Source of the DNA: JBMOUD01 sp049319665
Lineage (GTDB): Bacteria > Pseudomonadota > Gammaproteobacteria > Enterobacterales > Enterobacteriaceae
Assembly: GCF_049319665.1 (NCBI RefSeq)
Contig: NZ_JBMOUD010000006.1
Coordinates: 1 to 64,000, forward strand
Length of the DNA stretch: 64,000 nucleotides
Direction: 5' to 3'
The notes under the pieces were generated by a model. The model ran no database searches. It had not been told where the DNA came from and saw only the letters and a list, made by a program, of their open reading frames with translations. Both the position numbers and the translations under genes were made by a program. Position 1 is the first letter of the stretch. Each line of letters starts with the position of its first letter. Below, in pieces: positions 51,707 to 61,209 of this stretch.

Positions 51707-52270
51707 CTAATCAGTGAACGGGATCACCAGTTGGCCCGGCTGTACTTCAATCCCTTTCGCCAGTTTTTTCGCCAGCGCTTCGGTTTTACTGCGATCGCCA
51801 TCTAATACATAAACTGGTTTTTGATCGAAATAGGATTTCAGTGAACGATTAAGATATGGCATCAGATTCTGCATCACCGACTGCATTTTCTCTGGCTGTA
51901 TGGTGTAATCCGTCACTTCCATATCTTTCATGAAAATCGCACCCTGTGCTTTATCAAAACTCGGGGTCGCTTTTAACGTCAGCACCATATTGGCTTTCTG
52001 TGCGCCAAACAGCGAAGAAATATCGACATCGGCATGGCCTGACAGGGTGATTTTACCCGGCTCTGCGCGGCCAATCTGGCTGGTTAAATCGGTCAGCGTA
52101 ATGCGTGCATCCACCAAACCGGGAACGCCAAGCTGTTTCTGATAATCGTTATGTTTTTGCAGATACTCGTTAACTTGCTGCTCACTCAATGTGTATTGCG
52201 TCAACTGGTTGCAACCGACCAACAGGCCGGTAAAAATCAGGGCAGCCGCCCCTAAAAATAACTTTCTCAT
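51707..52270 (-). CDS. yceB: Lipoprotein YceB (DUF1439)
   Basis: A 187-residue lipoprotein, lipobox LLVGC (Cys20). The mature part is a DUF1439 domain with a BPI/TULIP-like alternation (ITLSGHADVDISSLFG, MVLTLKATPSFD, GAIFMKDMEVTDYTIQ). The role is unknown; in E. coli it neighbours ghrA-ycdX-type genes. Between yceB and mdtH (52271-52473) nothing further is seen. Confidence 0.9.
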   Translation of the reverse strand: MRKLFLGAAALIFTGLLVGCNQLTQYTLSEQQVNEYLQKHNDYQKQLGVPGLVDARITLTDLTSQIGRAEPGKITLSGHADVDISSLFGAQKANMVLTLKATPSFDKAQGAIFMKDMEVTDYTIQPEKMQSVMQNLMPYLNRSLKSYFDQKPVYVLDGDRSKTEALAKKLAKGIEVQPGQLVIPFTD

Positions 52271-52473
52271 TACTTCCTCTTAGACGTAGTTCACCTGAGT
52301 TAACTGGTTCTGAACGGTAGGAATAGCTCCTTGGCACGATGCCAGCGGCTAAGGATGCCTTATTTTCGCCGATGAGGCCAATCAGACATCGCTGATTTAT
52401 GCCACATAAAAGCTTATAGCTCAGTAATGTCGAGATGCCGTCAACCTGCGGCGATACCACAAGAAGATGAGAA

Positions 52474-53679
52474 TTAGCCGCCGTTTAACATTGCCGGCTC
52501 TATCCGCCGCAAATGAAACTGCCAGTACAGTGCGGTTAACGTCAGCAGACCAACAATCCCTAATAGAAGCCAGGGTAATTGCGGGAGCTGCAATGCACGC
52601 CCGGTGTCATACATCCAGCCTCCGCCGGTATAACCAATCACCCCTCCCAAGGCGAGGCCCAAGCGGCTAAAGCCCATATAACTGCCGCGGGCTCGTGCAT
52701 CGGCCAATGACGCGCTCAGCGTTTCTCGCGCCGGCTCAGCAATAATTGAACCGATATAGAAAAAACCGATTAGCAGCAGCAATGGATTTAGGCTACTTAC
52801 CATGCCAACAGGGATCAGGCTTAATGTCATGATTAACAATCCAAACATTAAGCGTTGCTCCAGGCTAAAGCGTTTCTCACTCCAACGAGCGATAGGATAA
52901 AGCAGCGTCAGGGATAGCGTGGCTTCTATGGCGTACATCCATTTCACGGCGGCAGGCGAGCCGGAGATATCGTTGACCACGATAGGCAGCATCAGCATCA
53001 CCTGTACGGCCAACATATAGTAACCGGTCAGCGTCAGCACATAAGCGATAAAGCGTTTATCGCGCAGGACATACAGCATTCCTTGGCGCATTGGCGTTCG
53101 GGTGGTTGAGATGCGATAAGCGGGCAAGAACCAAGCGTTAGACAGCGCCGCCAAGACAAATATTGCCGCGCCGGTCCAGCAGACGAAATGAAAATTGTAT
53201 TGCAGCAACCAACTGCCAATTAAGGCACCAATCACCGCGCCTGCGCTGTCTTGCATCATTAAGATGGAGTAAAAACGGCTGCGTTCATGCGGTCGGGTTA
53301 GCTTGATGACTAACGCGGTGCGCGGAGGATCGAACAACGTGCCGCCAATACCAGAAAGAATACAGGAACAGACCAGAATCCAGGGTTCATCAGCCAGTGC
53401 CATGGCGGCAAAACCGGCGGCACGCAGTAACATGCCTGTGATGATCATCGGTTTAGCACCAAAGCGGTCGGCAATGGCTCCACCGAAAATACCTAACCCT
53501 TGTTGAGTCAGTTGCCGCAGACCCAATGCTAAACCGACGGCCAGCGCAGCCCAACCTAACTGATCAACAAAACGAATGGAGATAAGGGGGAAAACCACAA
53601 AGAAGCCGAGTACAACCAGCGCATTATCTAATAACAGGAAGTATTTACCCAAGTTCCTTGCTTGTGATACCAGTGACAT
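52474..53679 (-). CDS. mdtH: Multidrug efflux transporter MdtH
   Basis: A 401-residue DHA1-type drug:H+ antiporter with 12 helices, very close to E. coli MdtH. Motif A is GIFGGAIADRFGAKPMI and motif C-like LMMQDSAGAVIGALIGSWLL. E. coli MdtH gives some quinolone resistance when overproduced. The start at 53679 matches the family (MSLVSQARNLGKYF), with AGGG six bases upstream; the 25-codon upstream extension is rejected. Divergent from rimJ. Confidence 0.95.
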   Translation of the reverse strand: MSLVSQARNLGKYFLLLDNALVVLGFFVVFPLISIRFVDQLGWAALAVGLALGLRQLTQQGLGIFGGAIADRFGAKPMIITGMLLRAAGFAAMALADEPWILVCSCILSGIGGTLFDPPRTALVIKLTRPHERSRFYSILMMQDSAGAVIGALIGSWLLQYNFHFVCWTGAAIFVLAALSNAWFLPAYRISTTRTPMRQGMLYVLRDKRFIAYVLTLTGYYMLAVQVMLMLPIVVNDISGSPAAVKWMYAIEATLSLTLLYPIARWSEKRFSLEQRLMFGLLIMTLSLIPVGMVSSLNPLLLLIGFFYIGSIIAEPARETLSASLADARARGSYMGFSRLGLALGGVIGYTGGGWMYDTGRALQLPQLPWLLLGIVGLLTLTALYWQFHLRRIEPAMLNGG

Positions 53680-53899
53680 GCTGCACCCTGAATAGCACCT
53701 GTTCCGACAGGTGACTAAAATGTAAAAACAATTTAGCCAGTTTGAACCTTTCAATGCTAACTAGATAGTGCGCTATAGATAATATTTTTTTATCGTCAAC
53801 CGATTAACACAGTGGCAAAATTATCGAAATATCGGGATATTATCCGCTGATTGCTGTGTTGATTTGTTGTAATGCTAGCGCGCTAAGTATTACGACGTC

Positions 53900-53937
53900 T
53901 AAAAGCGCTAAAATGACCGAAAGAAAGGCGCTTTTAG
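53900..53937. other. Hairpin in the mdtH-rimJ intergenic region
   Basis: CTAAAAGCGC pairs with GCGCTTTTAG around a ~17-base loop, in the 391-base divergent region. It resembles a terminator or leader structure for rimJ. The rest of this region shows no gene. Confidence 0.45.
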
Positions 53938-54070
53938 TGCTATCGGCGGATGAATAAAAGACCTGAGTATACGGGGACTATAAATGGTTCTTATCGACTC
54001 ACCACACAACTCGCTGCTTGTCTGCACGAGTGTTGGCCGGGGATGCGCTTGATTGATTTGGAGGGAAGGG

Positions 54071-54655
54071 ATGTTTGGCTATCGTTCTACAGCGCCAAAG
54101 GTAAGACTGACCACTGACCGTATGGTTGTACGCATGGTTTATGAGCGCGATGCGCATCGTTTGGCTGATTATTATGCTGAAAACCGGGCGTTTCTTAAAC
54201 CCTGGGAGCCAATCCGCGATGAAAGCCACTGTTATCCCTCTGGTTGGCAAGCCCGGTTAGGGCTGATTAGCGAAATGCAAAAACAGGGCAGCGCTTACTA
54301 TTTCATTCTGCTCGATCCTGATGAGAATCATATTAAAGGCGTGGCCAATTTTAGTAACGTGTTGCGCGGTTCCTTCCATGCTTGTTTCCTTGGATACTCA
54401 CTCGGCGAACAGTGGCAAGGACAAGGACTGATGTACGAAGCGCTGCAATCTTTGATTCGTTATATGCAGCGGCAACAGCGCATGCACCGCATTATGGCCA
54501 ACTACATGCCACATAATGAACGCAGTGGTAACTTATTGGCACGTTTGGGGTTTGAGCGTGAAGGTTATGCAAAAAACTACTTATTGATTGATGGGGTCTG
54601 GCAGGATCACGTCTTGACGGCTTTAACCGATCCGCAGTGGCAACCGCCGCGTTAA
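54071..54655 (+). CDS. rimJ: Ribosomal protein S5 N-acetyltransferase RimJ
   Basis: A 194-residue GNAT enzyme that acetylates the N-terminal Ala of S5. RLTTDRMVVRMV opens the fold, the acetyl-CoA loop is EQWQGQGLMYEALQ and HRIMANYMPHNERSGNLLARLGFEREG is conserved. The start at 54071 matches E. coli (MFGYRS) and follows GGAGGGAAGG. It is followed by yceH after 21 bases. Confidence 0.96.
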   Translation: MFGYRSTAPKVRLTTDRMVVRMVYERDAHRLADYYAENRAFLKPWEPIRDESHCYPSGWQARLGLISEMQKQGSAYYFILLDPDENHIKGVANFSNVLRGSFHACFLGYSLGEQWQGQGLMYEALQSLIRYMQRQQRMHRIMANYMPHNERSGNLLARLGFEREGYAKNYLLIDGVWQDHVLTALTDPQWQPPR

Positions 54656-54676
54656 TAATAAGCATAAGGGAAACGG

Positions 54677-55342
54677 ATGAAATATTTACTTAGCCCCATT
54701 GAAGCGCGTGTTGTGGGTTGTTTGCTGGAAAAACAAATTACTACTCCTGAACAATATCCAATGTCATTAAATGGCCTGACCACGGCCTGTAATCAGAAAA
54801 CCAACCGTGAGCCGGTGATGGAGTTGGCGGAATCGGAAGTGCAACAAACGCTGGATTTACTGCTGCGCAAACATATTATCCGCACTTTGAGCGGCAGCCG
54901 TACCATGAAATATGAGCATCGTTTCTGTAACTCGGAATTCGGTAATCTGAAGTTCTCCTCAGCAGAAGTCGCTACGGTTGCCACCTTATTATTGCGCGGC
55001 CCGCAAACCCCCGGCGAATTAAGAACTCGGACTAATCGCCTGCATGATTTTTCTGATGTGGCGGAGGTAGAGCAAACCTTGAACGCACTGGCTAATCGTG
55101 AAGACGGGCCGTTCTGCGTGCGTCTGGCGCGTGAGCCTGGCAAACGAGAAAGCCGTTATATGCACCTGTTTAGCGGCGAGGTTGAAACAGGGGGAGAAGA
55201 TGCCCCGCTATTAACGCAACCTGCTTTTGGCGTTGCTGATGACAGCCTGCTTTTGCGGGTGAATGCGCTAGAAGCTGAAGTAGCAGAACTGCGCGAACGC
55301 CTCAATAACTTGCTAGAGATTGTCTCGGCACAAGGCGAGTAA
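54677..55342 (+). CDS. yceH: DUF480 protein YceH
   Basis: A 221-residue protein with two winged-helix domains (LSPIEARVVGCLLEKQITTPEQYP, then SSAEVATVATLLLRGPQTPGELR) and a C-terminal coiled-coil heptad (LRVNALEAEVAELRERLNNLLEIV). The family is conserved next to rimJ and murJ; function is unknown. In E. coli mviM follows; here it is absent and murJ comes next. Confidence 0.94.
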   Translation: MKYLLSPIEARVVGCLLEKQITTPEQYPMSLNGLTTACNQKTNREPVMELAESEVQQTLDLLLRKHIIRTLSGSRTMKYEHRFCNSEFGNLKFSSAEVATVATLLLRGPQTPGELRTRTNRLHDFSDVAEVEQTLNALANREDGPFCVRLAREPGKRESRYMHLFSGEVETGGEDAPLLTQPAFGVADDSLLLRVNALEAEVAELRERLNNLLEIVSAQGE

Positions 55343-55444
55343 TAATAACTAACAACTGCCGGTAGCAATTGTGTTTTTGATGCATAGACTAACGGCTGGT
55401 TATCAACCGGTAAAGTATCGGGCTCTTAGAATCTGCCTAACGAT

Positions 55445-55470
55445 GTAACGCCTGCGATTGCAGGCGTTAC
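55445..55470 (+). other. Perfect hairpin between yceH and murJ
   Basis: GTAACGCCTGC pairs perfectly with GCAGGCGTTAC around GATT, 30 bases before the murJ start. No T-run follows, so it is more likely a leader structure or pause element than a terminator. Confidence 0.55.
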
Positions 55471-55499
55471 TGTGTCGTGCGGCCACAAGAATAAGTCAC

Positions 55500-57035
55500 A
55501 TGAATCTACTGAAATCTTTAGCTGCGGTCAGTTCAATGACCATGTTTTCACGTGTCCTCGGGTTTATCCGGGATGCCATTATGGCACGAGTCTTTGGTGC
55601 CGGAATGGCGACCGACGCCTTTTTCGTCGCGTTTAAGTTACCTAATTTGTTACGACGAATCTTTGCCGAAGGGGCATTCTCTCAGGCATTTGTGCCGATT
55701 CTGGCCGAATATAAAAACCAGAAGGGTGAAGAGGCAACGCGTACTTTTATTGCCTTTGTTTCGGGATTACTGACCTTAGTACTGGCGGCGATTACTTTGC
55801 TAGGGATGCTCGCCGCGCCGTGGGTGATTTTTGTGACTGCGCCCGGTTTTGCCGATACGCCGGATAAATTTGCGCTAACCACATCATTACTACGCATTAC
55901 TTTCCCTTATATTTTGCTGATCTCGCTGGCATCGCTTGCTGGCGCGATACTCAATACCTGGAACCGCTTCTCGATTCCGGCTTTTGCCCCGACGTTTTTA
56001 AACGTCAGTATGATCTTATTTGCGCTGTTTGCCGCGCCGTATTTCCATCCACCAATGATGGCGATGGCGTGGGCGGTCGTTGCGGGTGGCGTGCTGCAAC
56101 TCGGTTATCAACTGCCACACCTGAAAAAAATCGGCATGTTGGTCTTACCGCGCATCAATTTGAAAGATGCTGGCGTATGGCGAGTGATGCGCCAGATGGG
56201 GCCCGCTATTCTCGGGGTTTCTGTTAGCCAGATTTCACTGATCATCAACACCATTTTTGCCTCGTTCCTTGCGTCTGGTTCGGTATCCTGGATGTATTAC
56301 GCTGACCGTTTGATGGAATTTCCATCCGGTGTGCTTGGCGTGGCGCTGGGTACCATTTTACTGCCGTCACTGTCGCGCAGCTTCTCTAGCGGTAACCACG
56401 CACAATACAATCGTTTGATGGATTGGGGCCTGCGTTTATGTTTCCTGTTGGCACTGCCAAGCTCGGTGGCCTTGGGGATTTTGGCTAAGCCGTTAACCGT
56501 TGCGCTGTTCCAGTATGGGAAATTTAGCGCTTTTGATGCCTCCATGACTCAACGGGCGTTAGTGGCTTACTCTGTTGGGTTGATGGGCTTAATCGTAGTG
56601 AAGGTGCTGGCACCGGGCTTCTACTCGCGTCAGGACATCAAAACGCCGGTTAAAATTGCTATTGTTACTTTGATCATGACTCAGGTAATGAACCTGATGT
56701 TTATTGGCCCGTTGAAACATGCCGGACTTTCGCTGTCGATTGGTTTGGCGGCCTGTTTAAATGCCGGACTGCTGTATTGGCAACTGCGTAAACAAGATAT
56801 CTTCCAACCTCAGCCGGGCTGGGGTATTTTCCTGTTTAAATTACTGATTGCTGTGCTGACGATGTCAGCAGCCTTAATCGGCGTGATGACTCTGATGCCT
56901 GATTGGGAGCAGGGCGACATGATGATGCGTATGTTGCGCCTGGCCGTTGTTGTTGTGGCGGGCGTGGTGGCTTATTTCGCTATGTTGGGATTACTTGGCT
57001 TCCGGCCTCGTGAATTTGCTCGCCGTATAGATTAA
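55500..57035 (+). CDS. murJ: Lipid II flippase MurJ
   Basis: A 511-residue MOP-superfamily flippase with 14 helices that moves lipid II across the inner membrane. Key elements are SRVLGFIRDAIMARVFGAG with its arginines in helix 1, KLPNLLRRIFAEGAFSQAFVPI and NTIFASFLASGSVSWMYYADRLMEFP. The start at 55500 matches E. coli MurJ (MNLLKSLAAVSS); a 14-codon extension upstream runs into the hairpin and is rejected. Confidence 0.97.
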   Translation: MNLLKSLAAVSSMTMFSRVLGFIRDAIMARVFGAGMATDAFFVAFKLPNLLRRIFAEGAFSQAFVPILAEYKNQKGEEATRTFIAFVSGLLTLVLAAITLLGMLAAPWVIFVTAPGFADTPDKFALTTSLLRITFPYILLISLASLAGAILNTWNRFSIPAFAPTFLNVSMILFALFAAPYFHPPMMAMAWAVVAGGVLQLGYQLPHLKKIGMLVLPRINLKDAGVWRVMRQMGPAILGVSVSQISLIINTIFASFLASGSVSWMYYADRLMEFPSGVLGVALGTILLPSLSRSFSSGNHAQYNRLMDWGLRLCFLLALPSSVALGILAKPLTVALFQYGKFSAFDASMTQRALVAYSVGLMGLIVVKVLAPGFYSRQDIKTPVKIAIVTLIMTQVMNLMFIGPLKHAGLSLSIGLAACLNAGLLYWQLRKQDIFQPQPGWGIFLFKLLIAVLTMSAALIGVMTLMPDWEQGDMMMRMLRLAVVVVAGVVAYFAMLGLLGFRPREFARRID

Positions 57036-57233
57036 TGCGCCTTACTTTGTAATATCCCGCCAAATCATGCCCGGCGGTCACTTTGCGGGGAGTCAGTAAT
57101 GACTTTTTTGGAAGAAAATGTGACTGTCCGGGCATTTAATACAATAGGATACAAAGCCAATATATCGCCCATCAGCGCTGCGTTACACTCTGAATAATGA
57201 CATCAGTAACAACGCTCAATGCTGGACGTATAA

Positions 57234-57974
57234 ATGGAACATGTAGACCACATTCTTATTGTTGATGACGATCGCGATATCCGCGATTTAATCGCCGATT
57301 ACCTGAAAAAAAACGGCCTGCGCGTAACGGTTGCTGCTAACGGCAAACAGATGCGCGCGCTATTAGACACCACGCCGATTGATCTTGTGGTGTTGGACGT
57401 CATGATGCCGGGCGATGATGGATTAACGCTGTGTCGAGAAATGCGCAGCGGTAAACATAAAGCGATACCGGTATTAATGCTCACGGCGCGCAGTGAAGAG
57501 ACTGACCGCATTATTGGTTTGGAAATGGGGGCGGATGACTACCTGATCAAACCTTTTGTCGCGCGTGAGCTGCTGGCAAGAATCAAAGCGATTTTACGCC
57601 GTACCCGCATGTTACCGCCTAATTTAGTGGTCACCGAAGCCGGGCGCATATTAGCTTTTGGCAGTTGGAAGCTCGATACTTCAGCACGCCATTTATTAGA
57701 TCCCGATGGCGTGGTCGTGGCTCTAAGCGGCGCCGAGTATCGACTGCTGCGCGTCTTCCTCGACCATCCTCAGCGAGTGCTCAATCGCGATCAACTGTTG
57801 AATTTGACACAAGGGCGCGATGCCGAACTGTTTGAACGCTCGATTGACTTGCTGGTGAGCCGTGTGCGTCAACGCTTAAATGATGGCGCGCGCGATCAAA
57901 CCTATATCAAAACGGTGCGCAGCGAAGGCTATGTCTTTTCTATGCCGGTAGAAATCTGTGAGGCTTATCAATGA
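57234..57974 (+). CDS. OmpR-family response regulator
   Basis: A 246-residue regulator. Receiver: DDD at 11-13, phosphoacceptor Asp55 in VVLDVMMPGDDG, Thr in LTARSEE and Lys in LIKPF. The winged-helix DNA-binding domain follows from about 140 (LSGAEYRLLRVFLDHP, RSIDLLVSRVRQRL, VRSEGYVF). Followed with a four-base ATGA overlap by its kinase. The receiver resembles OmpR/TctD-type regulators, but the target is unknown. The pair replaces the genes that adjoin murJ in E. coli. Confidence 0.9.
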   Translation: MEHVDHILIVDDDRDIRDLIADYLKKNGLRVTVAANGKQMRALLDTTPIDLVVLDVMMPGDDGLTLCREMRSGKHKAIPVLMLTARSEETDRIIGLEMGADDYLIKPFVARELLARIKAILRRTRMLPPNLVVTEAGRILAFGSWKLDTSARHLLDPDGVVVALSGAEYRLLRVFLDHPQRVLNRDQLLNLTQGRDAELFERSIDLLVSRVRQRLNDGARDQTYIKTVRSEGYVFSMPVEICEAYQ

Positions 57975-59275
57975 GGTTATGGCCACGAACCTTGCTTTCC
58001 CGCCTTTCCCTAATATTTCTGCTGGGATTGTTACTGGCGAATGGCCTGTCATTAAGCCTGGTGTTATACGAACGCATGGAAAGCGCGAAAACGGTCATGA
58101 TCGATAATATGGAGTTCGACGTTGCCACCAGCGTGGCGATTATCGACCGACTCCCTGCCGCTGAGCGCCCGGCGTGGATTGAACGCTTGGGACGCGGTAA
58201 CTATCATTACTTGCTCAGCGCCGGACAGAGCGGCAACTATCCTACGACCCCGCATTCTCGTGAAGCGGCTAAAACATTAATTAATGCGCTTGGCGACAAA
58301 TACAGGGTAAAGATCAATTCGATTGCCGATAAGCAAGTACATCTTCAGGCGCATTTAATCCTCCGCGACGGCTCGCCGCTAACCATTGATTTGAAACCCC
58401 ATCCAGTGAGTGTCGCCAATTGGTTACCCGTGGTGTTGATGGCGCAATTACTATTGTTATGCGTATGTTCATGGTTTGCCGTGCGTCTGGCGGTGCGTCC
58501 TTTAACCGCATTGACTTCAGCCGCCGAATCTCTTGACCCTAATATGTTGATGTCGAGCAAGATGAATGAAAAGGGACCGATGGAGGTGCGCTATGCGGCG
58601 CGGGCATTTAATGCCATGCAAGAGCGTATCAATACCCATCTGAAAGAGCGTGCGCATATTCTGGCGTCGATCTCTCATGACCTGCAAACCCCTATTACCC
58701 GGATGAAGCTGCGTGCGGAGTTGGCTGACCAGCCTGAATTGCGCGACAAACTGCTACAAGATTTAGATGAGATGACGCATCTAGTCCGTGAAGGTATCGC
58801 CTATGCTCGCACCTCGGAAAGCGTAGAAGAGAAAGCCTTAAATATTAACGTCGATGCGTTTATCAACAGTCTGGTATGTGACTATCAGGATATAGGCAAA
58901 GCGGTATCGTTGCACGGTGAAACCGGGCAATTGCTGCTGACGCGGCCCAAAGCGTTGCGGAGGGTGCTGAGTAATCTTATCGATAATGCACTGAAATTCG
59001 CGGGTAGTGCCGAAGTGGCTATCAAGCCATTAGCAGACAATGATATTGATATTGTCATTACCGACCGTGGCCCGGGTATTCCTGATGCCGAGCTTGAAGC
59101 GGTACTTCAACCTTTCTATCGCGTCGAAAGTTCTCGCAATCGTGATACCGGCGGAACCGGGCTCGGCCTGGCGATTGCCCAGCAACTGGCACATGCCATT
59201 GGCGGAAATTTAACGCTGTCCAATCGCAATGGCGGTGGTTTGTTGGTCAGCGTGCGTGTTTCCAATTTAAACTGA
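57971..59275 (+). CDS. Sensor histidine kinase
   Basis: A 434-residue EnvZ-like kinase. Membrane helices lie at about 10-33 and 150-172, with a ~115-residue periplasmic sensor between. HAMP begins at VRPLTALTSAAESL. His236 in SISHDLQTPITRMK is phosphorylated. Then come N box NLIDNALKFAG, G1 DRGPGIPD and G2 GGTGLGLAIAQQL. Translationally coupled to the response regulator. The ligand is unknown. The neighbouring bufferin and small stress genes are possible targets, but nothing in the sequence links them directly. Confidence 0.9.
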   Translation: MRLWPRTLLSRLSLIFLLGLLLANGLSLSLVLYERMESAKTVMIDNMEFDVATSVAIIDRLPAAERPAWIERLGRGNYHYLLSAGQSGNYPTTPHSREAAKTLINALGDKYRVKINSIADKQVHLQAHLILRDGSPLTIDLKPHPVSVANWLPVVLMAQLLLLCVCSWFAVRLAVRPLTALTSAAESLDPNMLMSSKMNEKGPMEVRYAARAFNAMQERINTHLKERAHILASISHDLQTPITRMKLRAELADQPELRDKLLQDLDEMTHLVREGIAYARTSESVEEKALNINVDAFINSLVCDYQDIGKAVSLHGETGQLLLTRPKALRRVLSNLIDNALKFAGSAEVAIKPLADNDIDIVITDRGPGIPDAELEAVLQPFYRVESSRNRDTGGTGLGLAIAQQLAHAIGGNLTLSNRNGGGLLVSVRVSNLN

Positions 59276-59460
59276 GATGATTAGATCTATGTATCACAGT
59301 GTAATTACCCCGCGATGACATCCAAACGCATACAATTCCCCTCTTTGCTGACACCTTGGCAATACAAATTAGGTTTAGATTAACCCCATCAGCCGGTAAG
59401 CAATAACGATCTTACCGGCAAGACGTAAATGTTTATTATATTTTACTCACGAGGTTAATA

Positions 59461-59727
59461 ATGAAATCTATTCTTCCTGCATTTTTCGCTATCGCATTAT
59501 CTGGCATTGCATTTAATACTCTGGCCGCCACTGAGGTCACGCAACAAAATAACTTAACCAAAATAGGTGTTATTTCTGATAGCAGCGGTGCGTTAACGCT
59601 TAGTGAGTTGGCCATGAACTTATCAGAAAAAGCAGATAAAGCCGGGGCTAATGCTTACCGTATTATTTCTGCTGGTGGTGATAATCATTATTTCGGTGTG
59701 GCCGAGATCTTCCATAAAGAAAACTAA
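59461..59727 (+). CDS. DUF1471 (YhcN/BhsA/McbA-family) periplasmic protein
   Basis: An 88-residue secreted protein: signal peptide at about 1-22 (ending TLAA), then a ~50-residue DUF1471 domain (LTKIGVISDSSGALTLSEL, LSEKADKAGANAYRIISAGG). Enteric relatives respond to acid, peroxide or copper and affect biofilm and outer-membrane permeability. GAGG precedes the ATG. It is transcribed as a single gene, 185 bases after the kinase. Confidence 0.9.
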   Translation: MKSILPAFFAIALSGIAFNTLAATEVTQQNNLTKIGVISDSSGALTLSELAMNLSEKADKAGANAYRIISAGGDNHYFGVAEIFHKEN

Positions 59728-59893
59728 CCGTTTTGTATCGCAATGTATCTACGATGACCAAGATACATTGCCACATTAATTGGCTATATGTTTGATACGT
59801 TGTCGAAACAATTAATAAGTACATTAAAGGCTAACGAGATACTGATATTGGGTATCGATTATCCGGCCTGTAAGGGCCATCAAAGGAGACAAA

Positions 59894-60685
59894 ATGAAAT
59901 TACTAAAACGCGCTCTTCTGGCAATGACTATCGCTGGTTTGGCTAGTACCGCATCAGCTTATGCAATGAATGCCGATAACACGGTACAAGAGACAAAAAT
60001 TCACACCATCGTCCTAGTTCACGGTGCATTTGCTGACGGTTCTAGCTGGGATAACGTTATCCCCGCGCTGCAATCGCGCCATTATCAAGTCATTGTAGTT
60101 CAAAACCCAATGACGTCGCTGGCTGACGATGTGGCTGCGACCCAACGTGCTATCGAACAGGCGCAAGGTGATGTGATTTTGGTTGGGCATTCCTGGGGCG
60201 GTACAGTGATCACCCAAGCGGGTAACGACCCGAAAGTCAAAGGGTTGGTTTATGTCGCTGGCTTCGCGCCCTCGGTCGGTCAGTCTTCGGCTGATTTAGG
60301 TAAAAATTATCCGGCCACGCCGGGGGCCAGCAAAATTCAGGTGACTAAGCAGGGTTATGCCTATTTGCCAGCGGATGCTGTCGCCGATGATTTTGCTCAG
60401 GATGCGCCTGCCGCCACGAAAAATCTGTTAGCGATAACACAAGGGCCGATCCGTGCCGCTAACTTCGATGAAAAAGTTACGCAAGCCGCCTGGCAAACCA
60501 AGCCGAGTTGGTATGTGGTAAGCAGCAACGATCGAATGATTAACCCACAGTTAGAACGCGACATGGCGAAGAAAATCCACGCCCATGTTACCGAGTTGCC
60601 ATCCAGTCATGCGGTAATGTTCTATGATCCACTAAATGTTGCACGGACTATTTTTAAAGCGGTAAATATTACTTCTGGCAACTGA
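59894..60685 (+). CDS. Secreted alpha/beta hydrolase
   Basis: A 263-residue alpha/beta hydrolase with a signal peptide at about 1-24 (ending ASAYA). The oxyanion motif VLVHGAFADGSSW is followed by nucleophile Ser in VGHSWGG, and the catalytic His is in LPSSHAVMF. It resembles the salicylate-esterase/MhpC-like group annotated as alpha/beta hydrolases in many soil and enteric bacteria. The substrate is unknown and it is probably periplasmic. AAAGGAGA precedes the ATG. The 240 bases that follow belong to the bufferin promoter region. Confidence 0.88.
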   Translation: MKLLKRALLAMTIAGLASTASAYAMNADNTVQETKIHTIVLVHGAFADGSSWDNVIPALQSRHYQVIVVQNPMTSLADDVAATQRAIEQAQGDVILVGHSWGGTVITQAGNDPKVKGLVYVAGFAPSVGQSSADLGKNYPATPGASKIQVTKQGYAYLPADAVADDFAQDAPAATKNLLAITQGPIRAANFDEKVTQAAWQTKPSWYVVSSNDRMINPQLERDMAKKIHAHVTELPSSHAVMFYDPLNVARTIFKAVNITSGN

Positions 60686-60873
60686 TTTATTTTGTTGCTT
60701 TGAATATCAGTGGTGATTATTTTTTTTAGTCATAATTCATGTTGAGGTTATTTTTGATGTGAATTTTATTAAATAATTCACGGCGAAACTGGAAGGTAAT
60801 TAAGTAGCAGTAAAATAAAACTCTCAAATTAACGGGGGTGAGTTAATTACATTTAATAATCCTTGTAGCTTGT

Positions 60874-60902
60874 TTGAACGTTAAATATCACTTGGTTAAT
60901 AC
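60874..60902 (+). promoter_or_regulatory. Promoter of the bufferin operon
   Basis: TTGAAC, 17 bases, TAATAC, 24 bases before the bufA ATG. I see no good CueR or Fur site. AGTTAATTA-type AT-rich inverted elements lie just upstream. Confidence 0.6.
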
Positions 60903-60925
60903 ACTATTATATTTTGGAGAATAGT

Positions 60926-61192
60926 ATGAAAAATATCGCAATGACAGCATTGGCATTAACATTGGCTTCTTTCTCTGTTTCTACTCTGGCTGCGGAAGCT
61001 ACCGGTCCAAATTTGGAAAAATGTTTTGGTATTGCCAAAGCCGGAGATAACGATTGTAAAGCTGGGGCTGGTACCACCTGTGCTGGGACCGCCAAGAAAG
61101 ACTACCAGAAAGATGCTTACAAAATGGTACCGGCAGGTACCTGTACCTCAATTCAAACCCCGACCGGCGTTCACGGTTCACTGCAAGGCTAA
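60926..61192 (+). CDS. bufA: Bufferin-type RiPP precursor (DUF2282)
   Basis: An 88-residue precursor of the DUF2282 family. The signal peptide covers about 1-22 (MALTLASF..STLA region). The mature part has four cysteines: Cys33 in LEKCFGIAKAGDNDC, Cys44, Cys52 in GTTCAGTAKKD and Cys73 in PAGTC. EKC-x-GIAKAG-x-NDC is the bufferin core. In Caulobacter, bufferins have cysteines turned into thiooxazole-type rings by a DUF692 iron enzyme, are exported and sequester copper. GGAG lies six bases before the ATG. It is followed by bufB, bufC and doxX in one operon. Confidence 0.88.
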   Translation: MKNIAMTALALTLASFSVSTLAAEATGPNLEKCFGIAKAGDNDCKAGAGTTCAGTAKKDYQKDAYKMVPAGTCTSIQTPTGVHGSLQG

Positions 61193-61209
61193 TGACGGGA
61201 GCTATCGCG

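Noticed and set aside
60794..60802. CueR site ahead of the bufferin operon
   Set aside because: GGAAGGT is present as one half only; no inverted partner at CueR spacing.
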